Source: Acytostelium subglobosum LB1
Taxonomy: Eukaryota; Evosea; Eumycetozoa; Acytosteliales; Acytosteliaceae
Direction of reading: 5' to 3'
Length of the DNA stretch: 64,000 bases
Assembly (NCBI RefSeq): GCF_000787575.1
Contig: NW_012236523.1
Location: forward strand, 373,854-437,853
Of this stretch, positions 1 to 12,376 are shown one piece after another; position 1 is the stretch's first letter, and each line of letters begins with the position of its first letter. Both the position numbers and the translations under genes were made by a program. The notes below the pieces were generated by a model. The model did no database searches. It was not told the DNA's origin and worked only from the letters and a program-made list of their open reading frames with translations.

Positions 1-2719
1 AATGCTGTGAGAATGGATACTTACGATAATTGACCATGTTGTAATCAATGTCTTGATTGATGTTTGAGATAGTTATTCGGTTGTTTGTGTTGGGGAATGC
101 TGTTGTTGTTGTGCTCACATTGGCACTTAGCATTGATGCACTGACAGTCAATGATGTGGTCACACCATTATACTTTAGATTATAAGTAAGAGTGACATCA
201 AAAGTACCTAATATCTTGATCAACCATTGATCATAAAACTTATCAACTGAAGCCTTGGTGATCACCGTTGCTAAAATATCAATCAAATTTGTTAATATGA
301 TTGATTGATTCATGTTTGTGACAGTATTGGTGAGGATACTTACCATCAGTCACCCATGAGACACTCCTGGATATTGAGTACTTTTGAGAGAATACCAATG
401 ATTGTGATCCAGAAGGACTGGCAACATTGTATCTAAATATGAGTGTGATGTTTGTTAGTTCGTCTTTGTTTTGAGATGGTTGGAGGATCGATTGGTGGAT
501 GGATATATACTTGAATCGTTCATTTGGTAAAAGGAGAGTGAGACCAGGTGTCTGAATATCTTGACCATATCCAAGATTCTTGCCTCTGATTGTAATTGAA
601 TTCTCTGTTGGTAACTTGACATACTTTGTTGTATCAAGTGTTGTATCTAAATGAATGAATGATTGATTGTTAGAGAACGCGACTCAATTAATTGTTGTCA
701 CTGATACATACTACAAATAAAGGTAGAGAGGTCAATTTGCATAGGAGGGAAGGATGATTGCATATCACTCCAAGCACAGAAGAAACAATCAGGTATCCTA
801 GACTTATTGGTAAGAGCGGTGCCAGTGAAACTGACTGTAGCAGCACGACAATAACTATCTGGAATTGGTCCAGCAAAGAATGGATTATTGCTAAAGGTCA
901 GTCGAGTTATATTAAACTCTGGTAGTGGACCTGTAAAGTTGTTGTTACTGGCATCCCTACAAATTCAATTATTGAATCTAGATTTGTAAGTGATCAATCA
1001 ATCAATTAATTAAATGTTTGACAATGTCCTTTCTTACCATATTATTGTTTCATAAGTTTGGGAATTATCCTTGAATGTGTTCAAAGGAGGATATGTTGAC
1101 AATTTGGAATCACTCTGATCACTAATATTATGTTTGGTCAGTATTGAAACAATTAATAAAATAATATAATTCGTAGTACTTACAGTTCCAATAAAGGTAC
1201 CAGTTGGACATCATTGATATTGGATACAATACTATGGAAAGAATGAAATAATTAATTAATTAATTCGGAAATTAAATCCATCCAACTTACAAATTCTCTA
1301 GTTTTGGGACAATAGTTCTAAGATCCGAAGGTATAATATTTGATCCAAATATATCCCTATTATATTAAATATTGTTAATATATTATTAGTTTGTGTTTGA
1401 GAAATTGTGGAACTTACAGATAATCCAATGCAGGAGCATTAATAAAGTAAAAGTTACCCTTTGGTGTAGCCCAATGATCAACTCTCTCATAATATACTCT
1501 CTGTAGAGTAGTATGATTGAAGTAGAGGTCAATTGGATTGTATGAAGAGATGAATCTATATCAAGTTTGTAGTTTCATAAGTTAATCAATTACTAACTCT
1601 CTAAATCAACAACAGTTACAACTTACACTGGGTTGGTAGGATATAAAGCTGGAAGTGTAAAGTCACTTATTGTAAAGGATGTATACCGTGTCTGGTGTTC
1701 AGGGTACATTATGTTCCTATATTATTGGAATTGATTAGTCATTGGACAAGCTTTGAAACTCTCCATCTAGTGAATTATAGTATTTACAGATCTTGCATGA
1801 GTGGGTAGGATATTGATGGATTGAGATTGATCTGATATGATGGGTCTGTGAATGTTATTTTCTGAAGTCTGATCAATCTACAACGTTGTAGAAACTGCTC
1901 AGGTACATCAGAATCAATGGTAATATTGACAAATTCACTGTTTGATAAAGTTGATTGATTGATTGTTAAGTAATGGATTTCAATAATCTTTGATTGATCA
2001 CTTACAATCCTCCTTTCTTTATGAATTGTGGATAGTTGACATCAAACTTGATTATTATCTCTATACTATTATGTATTCTACGGGTGATTGAATGATATTA
2101 GTAAACAATGGTTAGAGGTGATATTATATTAAAATATATTATTATAATTTTAGTGACATACTGAATTGATACTAATTTAGTGTTATTGGCTGTATCCAAC
2201 ATTGTAAGGATGTTTTGCAGTTGGTATTCTAGGTTGTCTGCTTCNGTTCAATAGTGATATATATCATGTTTGGAAAGTATAACTCCTTTAACAAAGCATC
2301 TGGCATTCCATTGTCAACTGCTGGTCCAGCATATCCATTGAATACACTGTTTAATTCATTGATTGATTAATTGAATTAGTAATGTTTAAATGAGTGAGTT
2401 AGAGTGAATGTGAGTGTGATGGACCCTACATTGATTTAATGGTATCTCCTGTGCAGGTAAGAGTGTCACTGGTACTTGTGGGGAGGACTTTGTCACAGGT
2501 TGTTGCTGTCATATTCCAATTCAATCGATACTGTTGTATCAACCATCGAAGTGATGCCACTACAAAGTGTAGATCAAGTGTTTGATCGTTAGAATGAAAC
2601 ATTGATATCAACTATACCAACATACACTCAGCCGGGTTGAACTGGGATTGTACCTCTTCCACTGAGCTGCCAATCACCAAGATACATATGATCACTAACA
2701 TAGAGATACTACTCGTCAT
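1..2719 (-). CDS. ComC-like LRR/IPT-TIG cell-surface protein, paralogue 1 (partial)
   Basis: First of three tandem paralogues. The start at 2719 gives a hydrophobic signal peptide (MTSSISMLVIICILVIGSS). The next exon (about 2426-2611) has an LRR-cap-like stretch (WLIQQYRLNWNMTATTC) aligning with the same exon of the two downstream copies. LRR-like exons follow, including a Cys-rich cap PDCFFCAWSDMQSSFPP around 720-800. IPT/TIG-like beta-sandwich exons come next. Small introns with ACTTAC (GTAAGT complement) donors separate the exons; the last visible exon ends at 25 and the EGF, membrane and tail exons lie off the left edge. Known family members such as ComC are single-pass surface proteins with IPT and EGF modules. 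The ligand is unknown; adhesion or recognition is inference. An N at 2245 falls where the frame shifts, so the model is uncertain there. Exon borders are approximate. Confidence 0.75.
2245..2245. other. Ambiguous base (N) inside an exon
   Basis: The only N in the window lies in an LRR exon of the first ComC-like gene. Upstream in the sense direction the protein reads YFPNMIYITIE; downstream, residues NILTMLDTANNTKLVSI match the paralogue but in a different frame. The N therefore probably stands for an uncertain number of bases. Confidence 0.9.
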
Positions 2720-3080
2720 TGTTTGTTTGATTGATGGATTGAATGAATGACTGATTAGGATACGAAGTTGTTTAATGGTCAATTCTGAAGGGTCGGGAAC
2801 ACGTCAGTTGATCATAATCATCACCAGAGAAATACTTTGATAAATCTATTAATATCCGTTCAGATAAAATGTAATATAGATATCAACTTCATATCAATCT
2901 CACTTGGGTACTCGAGCCTCATTCTCCCCCGACTTTTGGCACCCAAAACCCCCATTTTTGACGTGCGACAACCTGATTGATCGCTCAATCATGTGGCGAC
3001 TCTTCACTCATTCGGGGTTACAACCATTCAAAGTCATTCAGTGATTGCTGATCTATTTATGATTTGTAATATTTTTAAAA
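2720..3080. other. Intergenic spacer between ComC-like genes 1 and 2
   Basis: The 361-bp gap holds the promoter side of gene 1 and the 3' end of gene 2. It contains a C/T-rich patch around 2930-2975 in otherwise AT-rich DNA. I see no convincing gene or RNA. Confidence 0.6.
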
Positions 3081-6000
3081 TTATTTGTTTGATTGATAGT
3101 GAACTTTAGTATCTGTATCTGCCAATCTCATCCTTGACATCTTGCTCCTTGACATCTTCTTTAACTTATGTGACACTACATCTTTGAGTCGTCTACCATG
3201 AAGCTTGTGAACGATCACAACTATTAAAACTGTGATGATTATGAATGTGGCTACAATCGGGATGACAATGATCACTATGAGCTTCCATGATACACTTCCA
3301 GCCAAACCTTTGTTATCCTTGCCACCTTTACACTCATCATTGTAATCTGGGTCCAATAAATTGGCATCAGAGAACAACACTGTAAAGTCAGGGTCAACAA
3401 TACATCGTTGAAGACAATGTGGGAGATTGATACCGATCAATGTTGATGTGTCAGTGGTGTTGATGATCTCATTGCGTGAGATGGCAGGTCTGCCATCGGA
3501 CAATGCATAATGTAGGAATCGACCAAATAGTTCGACACCATTGCTGTTGATCACCTTGAGGTATTGGACATTGTCCAACTGATCAATTGACACCACATTC
3601 TTTGTTCCACAACGACTGGTGTCATTGATCAATGATCCATCCTTGTGAAGCAACACTCGAAGTGAGTTCAAGTTCGACTTGAATGTCCAGTTATCGATTG
3701 TCATGGTGAGCTTGACAGAGTTGGCAGGGTATGATACACTCTGTCCTGCAAAGTCAACAGTCCTTGGAACAGTAGACACATCAATCTGAAGTGCCACTCT
3801 CAAGTCTGATTGATCAGGGGTGGGTGATGACAGGTTGTACATGTATGATGTCACGCCAGGTATGGGGGTAGAAATGTCATATGATAAGTTATCTACTGTT
3901 GACACCAAGTTGACTGGATCACCATAGACATCCAACTCCTGTACACCTATGATTGCAAACATAAATGTTTCGTTGGCAGTCTTGATTGTTGTGGCTGGGC
4001 GGACGGCGTCCGATGTAATGTCCACTCCAGTAGTTGATCCTTTAGACTCACAATAGTTGCCTCCAAAGCCTGTTGAGCATTGACATCTCCCATTCACACA
4101 GTTTCCATTTCCATTACAACTGGATTGTGCTCCACAATCATCTGGTATCTCATCTGGGACTGTGTCATTATTAGTTTGATTGATTGATTGAATGAATGAA
4201 TGAATGAATGAATGAATGATACATACATATGACCAAGGTACGATTTGAAATGAATGATTCACCATTGACTATGAGTGAGAGCTCTGCATATCCACTTTTT
4301 AGATTTCCATTGTTGGTACATTGGATCATGGATGAGTTTGAGTTGGTGACTGTCCAACTGGCTCCATTGATTGTAACTAATACCTTATCAAATATATTGC
4401 CAAAGTATCCAAAGAAGGTGATACTAGTACTACTAACTCTGGTTTTGGTGTACGAAGATATTGATGGATATGCTAATATTTGAATGATTGAGTTGTTAGA
4501 GACCGAATTAATTAGTCATAATGATGTTGTAAACATACGATCATATGTTAGAGTGGTCTGGAACACTTGATTGGGGTTGGTTATGGACACCATGGACTTC
4601 AATCCAAATGTTGCCGTGGATGTACTGATGTTGGCACTGAGCAAAGATACGCTAACTGTCATTGGTATGTCAATGGATGAACCAACTTTGATTGAATAGG
4701 TATAAGTAAGATCGAATGTGCCCTGTATCTTAATCAACCATTGATCATATAATTTATCAATTGATCCTTGACCGATTATGGTTGCTATACCAACATTATT
4801 GGTTAATACAACATTAAGGTAGTTGGAAGTATGTCTGAGGACACTTACCATCTGTGATCCAAGAAACACTCTTCGATATTGAATACTTTTGGGAGAAGAC
4901 AACATATGATGATCCAGCAGGGCTAGGTACTTTGAACCTAATTGAGAGTGAAGGGGCGAGTCAGAGAGTGGGCGGCAAGTCTTGATCAATCAATCAAAGT
5001 TTTGTTCAAACATACGTGAATCTTTCATTGCGGATAAGAACACTCACGCCAACACCCATATCACTGTCCAATCCAAATCCTAGGTTCCTTCCTCTAATCG
5101 TGATCGTGGTCTCATTTGGACTCTTGATATACGTTGTTTGATCAAGAGTTGAGGCTAAGTATAGTATTCATAATTGAATTAATCAATGAGTAAATGATAT
5201 GTTGATCAATTCGATGATGTAAGTACTTACGACATGTGAATGTAGGTGGTTTGACTACTGTTGGAGGGAAGAATGGACTGCTGTCAGCCCAGGAACAGAA
5301 GAAACAATCTGGAACTGTGACCAGGGCTGTACCAAGGAAGTTATATTCTTGGCGCGACAATATGTCTCTGGAATAGAACCATTAAAGAATGGATTTCCGG
5401 ATAGATCAACATTGGTTAGATTGAATGGTGGTAGAGGTCCTGTATGATTGTTGTTTTGGGACTCCCACCATTGAAGAGGAATAGTCATGTCTGGATTGGA
5501 ATGGAATGTATCCAAAGGTGGATATGTTGTCAGTTTTGCATTATCCTGGGCCCTAAAATATATATATACAAGTTTAGATTAATTCATTAATTGATTGGAG
5601 ACTGTGATTGATTTAATACTTACACCCAAGTAACAGGAACATGTTCAAACTCATTGGTATTAAAAGTTGATCTTAGATTGATGAAAGTTTGGTATTAATT
5701 AATTGATTGATTGATAGATTGAATTTTTAATTCTATATTACTTACATTGTGTCTAGATTCGGAAGAATTGCTCTTAGATCAGATGGTATTATTTGTATAC
5801 CCTTCAAAGCTCTTGGGGAATTTCAAAACGATTGATTGTCAGAGCCACCAGCTGGATTTGATTCAGATCTTTGTTTCAAATTGATAATACTTACAAATAA
5901 TTCATTGCTGGAGCTTTGACTATATATAAATTATTCCTTGTTGTTGTCCATGAATTGATCTTTTCATAATAACTAAAATAAATAATGTTATTAATTATAA

Positions 6001-7254
6001 TTAATAATTAATAATTAATTAATTAATAGATAGATAATAATAATCATACTTACATTCTCTGTTGAGTTGAATGATTAAAATATAAGTCTATTTGATTGAT
6101 TGACTTAATGATCCTATATTTGTATATTAATATATATAAAAATTCTTGAAGGTAGGTACGTGGGGATGATACTTACACAGGACTACTTGGAGTTAACGAT
6201 GGAAAGTGGTAATCATCAAGTGAGATGTTGGTGAACTTGGTCTGCTGTGCTGGAAACAGGATAAACCTATGAATATATGGTTTTTTGTTAGATAGTAGGT
6301 TAATATTTATATATTATAATCAGATATTAGACTAACAACTTACACCTCCTTCAAGTTTTGGTGAACAAGGTCTGTGTTAAAGTTGATCTGATAGGAGGAA
6401 CTTGAGAATATACAATCAGCAATTCTAAATCCAAAACATCTGGCTATAAATTGCTCAGGAACATCAGAGTTCAGTGTGATGTTTACAAGCTCACTATTAT
6501 TTGATTGATTGATGGGTGAAATAATATTTAAAATTATTAATAATATTATTGACGATTAATTTAATCGTCAAATAATACATACTATGAGATATTCTGGATA
6601 TTAATAGGATAGTTTTGATCAATTGATATTCCAATATCCGGTGATGCTGTGAGTCTATTAAGTATATTTGAATGTCAGGACATATATATTATTATTATTA
6701 TCATCATTGTTAATAACTTACTTGATTGTAACTAATTTGGTATTTTGGTTATTGTCCAACAGGGTCAGAATATTCAATGAAGGTATCTTTGGCTGAGTGA
6801 TATTGTTGATGGAGAAACTGATTAGACTTGGGAATACTAATTGAGTAAGCAAGATGTCGGGCATTCCCTGGTCAACCTGGCCTATTCCACCTTCAGCAGT
6901 ACTATTTAGGGTGGGTTTGTTAGTTTGTTTGAATGATTGATTATTATGTGATTGAAAGACTTACATCATCCATATAGACTCTGTACCGTTTACTGTAGAA
7001 CATGATAGACCTTGAAAGTTGATTGCTGAACAAGTGTTGGCAGTCATACTCCATTTCAGTCTGTATTGTTGAATCAACCATCTAATTGATGTAACTTAAT
7101 ATTGACCGAATATGATTGATTGTTAGACGAATGCTGCTGGATGAGTATGTATGAATGAGTTATACTTACGATCCACTTGGTTCAACTGTGATTGAACAAC
7201 ACCAAAAGATGAGACCAACCATAAAGTAACAAAGAATATTAGTAAAGTCCTCAT
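3081..7254 (-). CDS. ComC-like LRR/IPT-TIG/EGF transmembrane protein, paralogue 2
   Basis: Complete copy of the tandem family. The start at 7254 gives a signal peptide (MRTLLIFFVTLWLVSSFGVV). About a dozen small introns separate an LRR-cap exon, LRR-like exons, a cap (VPDCFFCSWADSSPFFPP), IPT/TIG exons (about 4229-5100) and a long last exon starting near 4159. The last exon encodes an EGF-like module (DDCGAQSSCNGNGNCVNGRC), a conserved membrane-proximal domain of about 200 residues shared with paralogue 3, one helix (WKLIVIIVIPIVATFIIITV) and a basic tail GRRLKDVVSHKLKKMS. It should be a type I plasma-membrane protein. Known relatives take part in development and cell contact; no specific ligand can be inferred. 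The conserved tail suggests a shared cytosolic partner (inference). Confidence 0.8.
4181..4219 (+). repeat. (GATT/GAAT)n tetranucleotide tract in an intron
   Basis: A short run of GATT then GAAT units fills the last intron of ComC-like gene 2; in the sense direction it reads (ATTC)n then (AATC)n. The same type of tract recurs in most introns of the window. Confidence 0.9.
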
Positions 7255-7637
7255 TGTTTGTTTGATTGTTGTGATCAGGGGAATGAATGAATTGAACGAA
7301 GTCTGTTGAGAATTGTTGTTGTCATTCATTGGGTATTCAACGAGATGACGATTGTCCGGTGGGAGTGAGTGAGGATGTATCAACCAATCCTATGCCTGAA
7401 CGATCAAAAAATGAAGGGGCATCGGCACTGATCATACCCTCCAATTTGGGCGATCATCCACGAAACAGTGAAAATCATCTTGTTTTTGTTGTTGGGGCTC
7501 CAATCTTGAGGACCCAACTGGGTCTTCAAAAATATCTTACCTGATGATGGGTGAGTTCAAATCAGATAATCAATTGTTCAGTTTGGATGAATGATGACGA
7601 TGGAATAGTTCCAGCCAGGGAGATAGGATAGATTTAT
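7255..7637. other. Intergenic spacer between ComC-like genes 2 and 3
   Basis: 383 bp with no convincing gene. A short open frame at 7329-7544 on the plus strand has no family resemblance and probably reflects chance. The region should hold the promoter of gene 2 (minus strand). Confidence 0.55.
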
Positions 7638-10600
7638 CTAGTTTGATATCTTCTTTAACTTGTGTGTGACGACATCTCTAAGTCTTCGACCTTTGAGTCT
7701 ACGTTTGATGATGGATACAGTGATGATTGAAACAAGGATGGTACCGACGATCACTGATACAATGATCACGGGCAACTTCCAACGATTGGTTTGATCGTCA
7801 CATGGCTGTGGACTGGGGTTGACAAGCACTGAGAAGTCTGGATCCACAACACACTCATCCAAACAATGTGGCATATTGATGCCAATGAATGTTGATGAGT
7901 TTGTAGTGTTGATGATCTCATTGCGCGACAATGCTGGACGTCCGTCCGACATGGCGTATGGGAGGAAGCGTCCGTACAGCTCCACGCCATTGTTGTTGAT
8001 CACCTTGAGGTATTGCATGTTGTTGAAGGGGTCCACTGAAACTACGCTCTTGGTTCCACAAACGCCAGTGTCATTGTTGAGTGTGCCATCCTTGTGCAAC
8101 ACCATGCGTAGAGTGTTCAAGTTTGATTGGAATGGCCAATGCTCGATGGACATTGTCAACTTGACAGAGTTGGGTGAGCAAGTGAATGTCTGTCCGGCAA
8201 ACACCACAGTCCTCTCGACAGTAGACACATCCAGTCTTGATGACACCTTGAGATTGAGTGTTTGATTGAATGATGTCAAGTTGTAGATATGTGATGTCAT
8301 CGTGTCTGTGTTGATGGTCGTGGATGTCCAAGTTGTGGTGAGCAACTCACTGACCAACTGACCAATCTGATCGAGTTCTTGAATGGCCACAACATTGAAT
8401 AGGAAAGTGGCACCCTCTGACTTGATTACAGTCGCAGGACTACTTGCATCTGGAGTGATCACTACCACACCATCATTGGTCCTTGACTCACAATAATATC
8501 CACCAAAGCCCTTGGCACATTGACACCTTCCTTCAACACATTGTCCATTTCCACTACATCCACTTGACGCACCGCAATCATCAACAATACTTGATGATGC
8601 TATGTTTGATTGAGTCAGTTAGTGATTGATTGGCCATGAGCGAGCGAGTGATTGACTTACATATCAGGAGGTATTGATCTGATTGGAATAGCTCCCCATT
8701 GATGGCAAGTGATAGGTTGGCATATCCAGGCTTCAATTGACCAGTGGTAACATTACATATGAGTAGTGATGAGTTGATGAATGCTACTCTACATCCAAGA
8801 CCATTGATGGTGACATTCAATGTGGCATTGGTAATAATACTAAAGTATCCATAAAATGCAATGTCCTTGCTATCCGTTGTTGTCTTGGAGAATGATGATA
8901 TAGATGGATACTCTGAAATATGTGGAATAGATGATGATGTTAGTATGATTGATTGATTGAGTGATTGATTAATGATGGACATACTCATAATTTGAATTGC
9001 ACCAACCTTCTTTTGGTAGTTATTCAGGACACCAACTTGTTTGGGCATCCTACTCATGGTAGTCGCAGTCACAATACATTTAATAAAGTTGGGAGTGACT
9101 TGTGTGGCCACCATCGTTTGAAGATTGACTGATATGTTATACTGAAGGTTGACGTCAAAGTTACCCAATACAGTGATTTCCCAATCACTATAATATCTCT
9201 CTGCAACTGCCCTGCTGACCATTGTGACTGTGAAGTGAATGATGTAAGTTAGTGATTGATTGAGAGTGTGAGTGAGGCAATACATACTATCTGTGGCCCA
9301 ATTGATTGACTTGCTAATAGAATCACTGATGGAGAATTGTAGATTTCCTGGTCCATTTGGAGTTGGTGGTGTATATCTAAAGTATTGGATTGATGTATAA
9401 GTATTGAGTGCACTCAATCAATCAATCAAATCAACCAAACTTACACAAACTGTTGATTGGGAACAAGACACTTCAATCCTGGAGACATGTCTCCATCAAC
9501 TCCAAATCCAAGGTTTGATCCAGTGATTGTGATCGATGTCATATTGGTCGTTGGTGTCATCAAGAAGACTTTGAGGTCAATTGATGAGTCTAAATGTATG
9601 TATGAATGAATGAGTGATTGATACATGGGAGGTGATATGGTCTCAATGTATACATACTACATGTAAATCCGGAGGGTAGACCCGACATTAGAGAACCACT
9701 GAATAGACCTTTGGCCTTTGTCCATGCACATAAGAAACATTCTGGTACATTCTTGAGTGCTGTATCTTGGAAGGACATTTGTTCCAATTGAAGACTACAA
9801 TAATGATCTGGTATTGGTCCAGCGAATGATGGATTCTGTGATACCGTAATACTTGATATACTTGGATACACTGGGAGTGGTCCTGTTATGTTATTGCCAT
9901 AGAGTGTTCTAGTTGTTGGTGTTGTATGTGATTAGTCATCATTCATTCGATCATATCATGAGTGAGTGAGTGTAACAGCATAACATACAATGATTGAACT
10001 AGACCATTGGACTGATTGTTGAATGTGTCAACTGCTGGGAATGTAGTGAGGTTGGACCAAGTATAGGACAACTCATTCAGATTATCAAATTGAATGACAT
10101 TAGCTGAACAATACGTTATTGATCTGTTATGGTATTGATAGAGTATTAGTTAGATTGGATCATTCATCCAGTGCTCATGAACACTTACGCAGCAGAGATG
10201 GATAGTGGCCTCAAATCGTTTGGTGTCGCTTTGAAATTGTTTAGATTACTAATCAATGATTGGTCTGGATTAGTATCATCGTCCAACTTCAACCAATGAT
10301 ATTACAATACTTACAGGTTAGCCAATGAGTTTGCTCGTATGATGTTAAGTGTGCCTGGTGCAAGATTCTGTGGAGTCCTCTTCAATGACAGCCATGTGAT
10401 ATTGGTGTGGTTCAAGGTCACTCCAAGTTGAGTTGGCGATGTCATGGTCCTATTCATGTCGTCATTGCTCAAGTTAGTCACATGATTGATTGGATTGAGT
10501 GAGTGATTGATACATACAACTCATCCAAAAGAGGGAAGCTACTATCATTGATTGGATATATACTGCGAACTTGTGTCGATGGGAAATCAATGTTACTGGA

Positions 10601-11647
10601 TCGATGAATGGATGAATGGATGGTCAGTGTGACGATTCAACACGTGAACGTGATTAGTGTACACTTACATCGTTGTCAGTTTGCTGTGTATGGATGCTGG
10701 ATTCAGATCAATCTGTCCACCAGTTGGCTCTGAGAATACACATTGATTGATCTTGATTGATTTGAGTCGGGTGATGAACTTCTCTGGTACTATCTGCTCA
10801 ATGGTAATCTGATTGAACTCTCTGCTCATCGACCAGTGGGTGTGATTGGTAAGTTCATTCGTTCGTTCATTCATTCATCTACGTAACAACAATCGATCAA
10901 ACATACACTGTGTCCAATGGTATATATTGTGGATAGAAATCAGAGATGAGGATACTGAGTGCTGTGTTGTACCCAAGACTACATAGTTATATGTTAGTCA
11001 AATGACTGATTGAATGAATCATTGATTGACTTGTACGTTACCTGATACTGGTCAACTTTTCGTTGCCTTGTGTATCGAGCATTGCCATTACATTGGCTGT
11101 TGTGTTGGCCATTTGGTAGGGTGAACCTGAGGCCATGATACTGATGGACTTTAAGTTTGGAAATACTAGTTGTGTAATAGAAACATCCATAGGTATTATT
11201 ACAGTCAAGCTGATCTGTGCATTGCTAGAAAGTGATTTGGTAGTCGTCAGGTCAGTAAGTCATGTGATTAATTGACACAACATAACACAAACATGAATGA
11301 TGTTTGCTTACATTTCAATGACAGTCAGCTCTGATCCTTGAGTGGTACAGATGAGGTGTTCTGATGACATGCCTACGCATGTTGTCGCGGAGACATTCCA
11401 GGGAAGACTAAACTGTTGAGCTAACCATCTCAATGACTTTACTAAATATGGGGTGGGGAGTGGGAAGGCCAACAATGATCAATAAGTGTCAGACTATGAT
11501 GATTGAGTGATTGAGTGATTCAGTGAATAAGCACATACATTCGGTTGGATTAATCTGTTGTGCATTCGTTTGTAATATACATATGCAGTTGATCAATATT
11601 ATGATCAGAGCAAATACCTTGTTAAAGTCGCGACTAACTGTCTTCAT
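7638..11647 (-). CDS. ComC-like LRR/IPT-TIG/EGF transmembrane protein, paralogue 3
   Basis: Third tandem copy. The start at 11647 begins MKTVSRDFNKVFALIIILIN, a signal-peptide-like segment; an in-frame Met at 11680 adds 11 residues but is less likely. An LRR-cap exon, LRR exons, the cap PECFLCAWTKAKGLF (about 9700-9790) and IPT/TIG exons (GSNLGFGVDGDMSPGLKC near 9500) follow in the same order as in paralogue 2. The last exon starts near 8599 after acceptor CATAG. It encodes EGF residues DDCGASSGCSGNGQC, the membrane-proximal domain, helix LPVIIVSVIVGTILVSIITV and tail GRRLRDVVTHKLKKISN. The same exon order and domain plan across copies shows recent tandem duplication. It is likely a single-pass surface receptor or adhesion protein; no function beyond that can be read. 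Confidence 0.8.
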
Positions 11648-11941
11648 TTCCAAAAACAAATAATATTTGTACAACAACAAGTATGATAATAATAATGTTT
11701 AAGATTAAAGGTCACCGATACAGTAAGATAGGAGCCATGTGAAGGACAGTCACACCAAGATCAATTCAGTGAATAGACAGGTTGATTTTTGATTGATCAC
11801 CCCTTCACCACATCGGATCACAAATATCCAATCACTTAAAATCTAAACAAGATTGATTAGAAAAAATATTAATAAATCATTAATTAATTATTTATAACTA
11901 AATATCAATGAATTTGAACAAATAAAAGAGATTAGAGAAGG

Positions 11942-11946
11942 AAAAA
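11942..11946 (-). terminator. Pol III terminator of tRNA-Ala
   Basis: Five As on the plus strand, hence TTTTT on the minus strand, lie 6 nt past the tRNA 3' end. This fits the T-run termination signal of RNA polymerase III. Confidence 0.75.
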
Positions 11947-11951
11947 GGTTA

Positions 11952-12024
11952 TGGACTAGAAGGGTATCGATCCCTTTACCTCTCGCATGCTAAGCGAGCG
12001 CTCTACCATCTGAGCTACAAGCCC
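11952..12024 (-). tRNA. tRNA-Ala (anticodon AGC)
   Basis: A 73-nt cloverleaf without intron. Anticodon stem CTCGC/GCGAG carries loop TTAGCAT, so the anticodon is AGC. D-stem is GCTC/GAGC and T-stem AAGGG/CCCTT. The third acceptor pair is G-U, the known identity element of tRNA-Ala, and the discriminator is A. One acceptor pair (position 6) is a T-T mismatch. A T5 run follows. Confidence 0.95.
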
Positions 12025-12376
12025 TTGATGGCCAAAAAAGATTTTACAGCGCTTTTATTCATTCCTAAATGGCAAATCCCATAATTCTTTCTTTCAAACT
12101 CCTCCATTTCTATCAAAAGATCTCACCAGAACCTTCTTTAGGTCACTTGTACAAGAAAGTCAAACAAATAAACTTGAATGATATTTATGTAAACTCTTAC
12201 GCAACTTTGTAAAAGTTTGGTAATTCAAATTAGACTTATTTTGAATTCTTTTTGTTTTTATGATTTGAATGTGAGATGGAAGCGAGCGAGAGACTCAATG
12301 CCTTTCAACAACAAGCACTTGGTTAACTCACATTCATCTCTCACGTTCATTCGACATCCACTAGATATCACCAACA
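12025..12376. other. Spacer between tRNA-Ala and eL22
   Basis: 352 bp. It includes the 5' flank of tRNA-Ala (minus) with a T6 run on the minus strand near 12036, and the pyrimidine-rich leader of eL22 (about 12290-12376). No further gene is supported. Confidence 0.5.

Noticed and set aside
12067-12076. TCCCATAA, matching the dictyostelid DUSE promoter element of small RNAs
   Set aside because: Several matches are expected by chance in 64 kb, and no snoRNA-like or class I RNA motif lies about 60 bp downstream.
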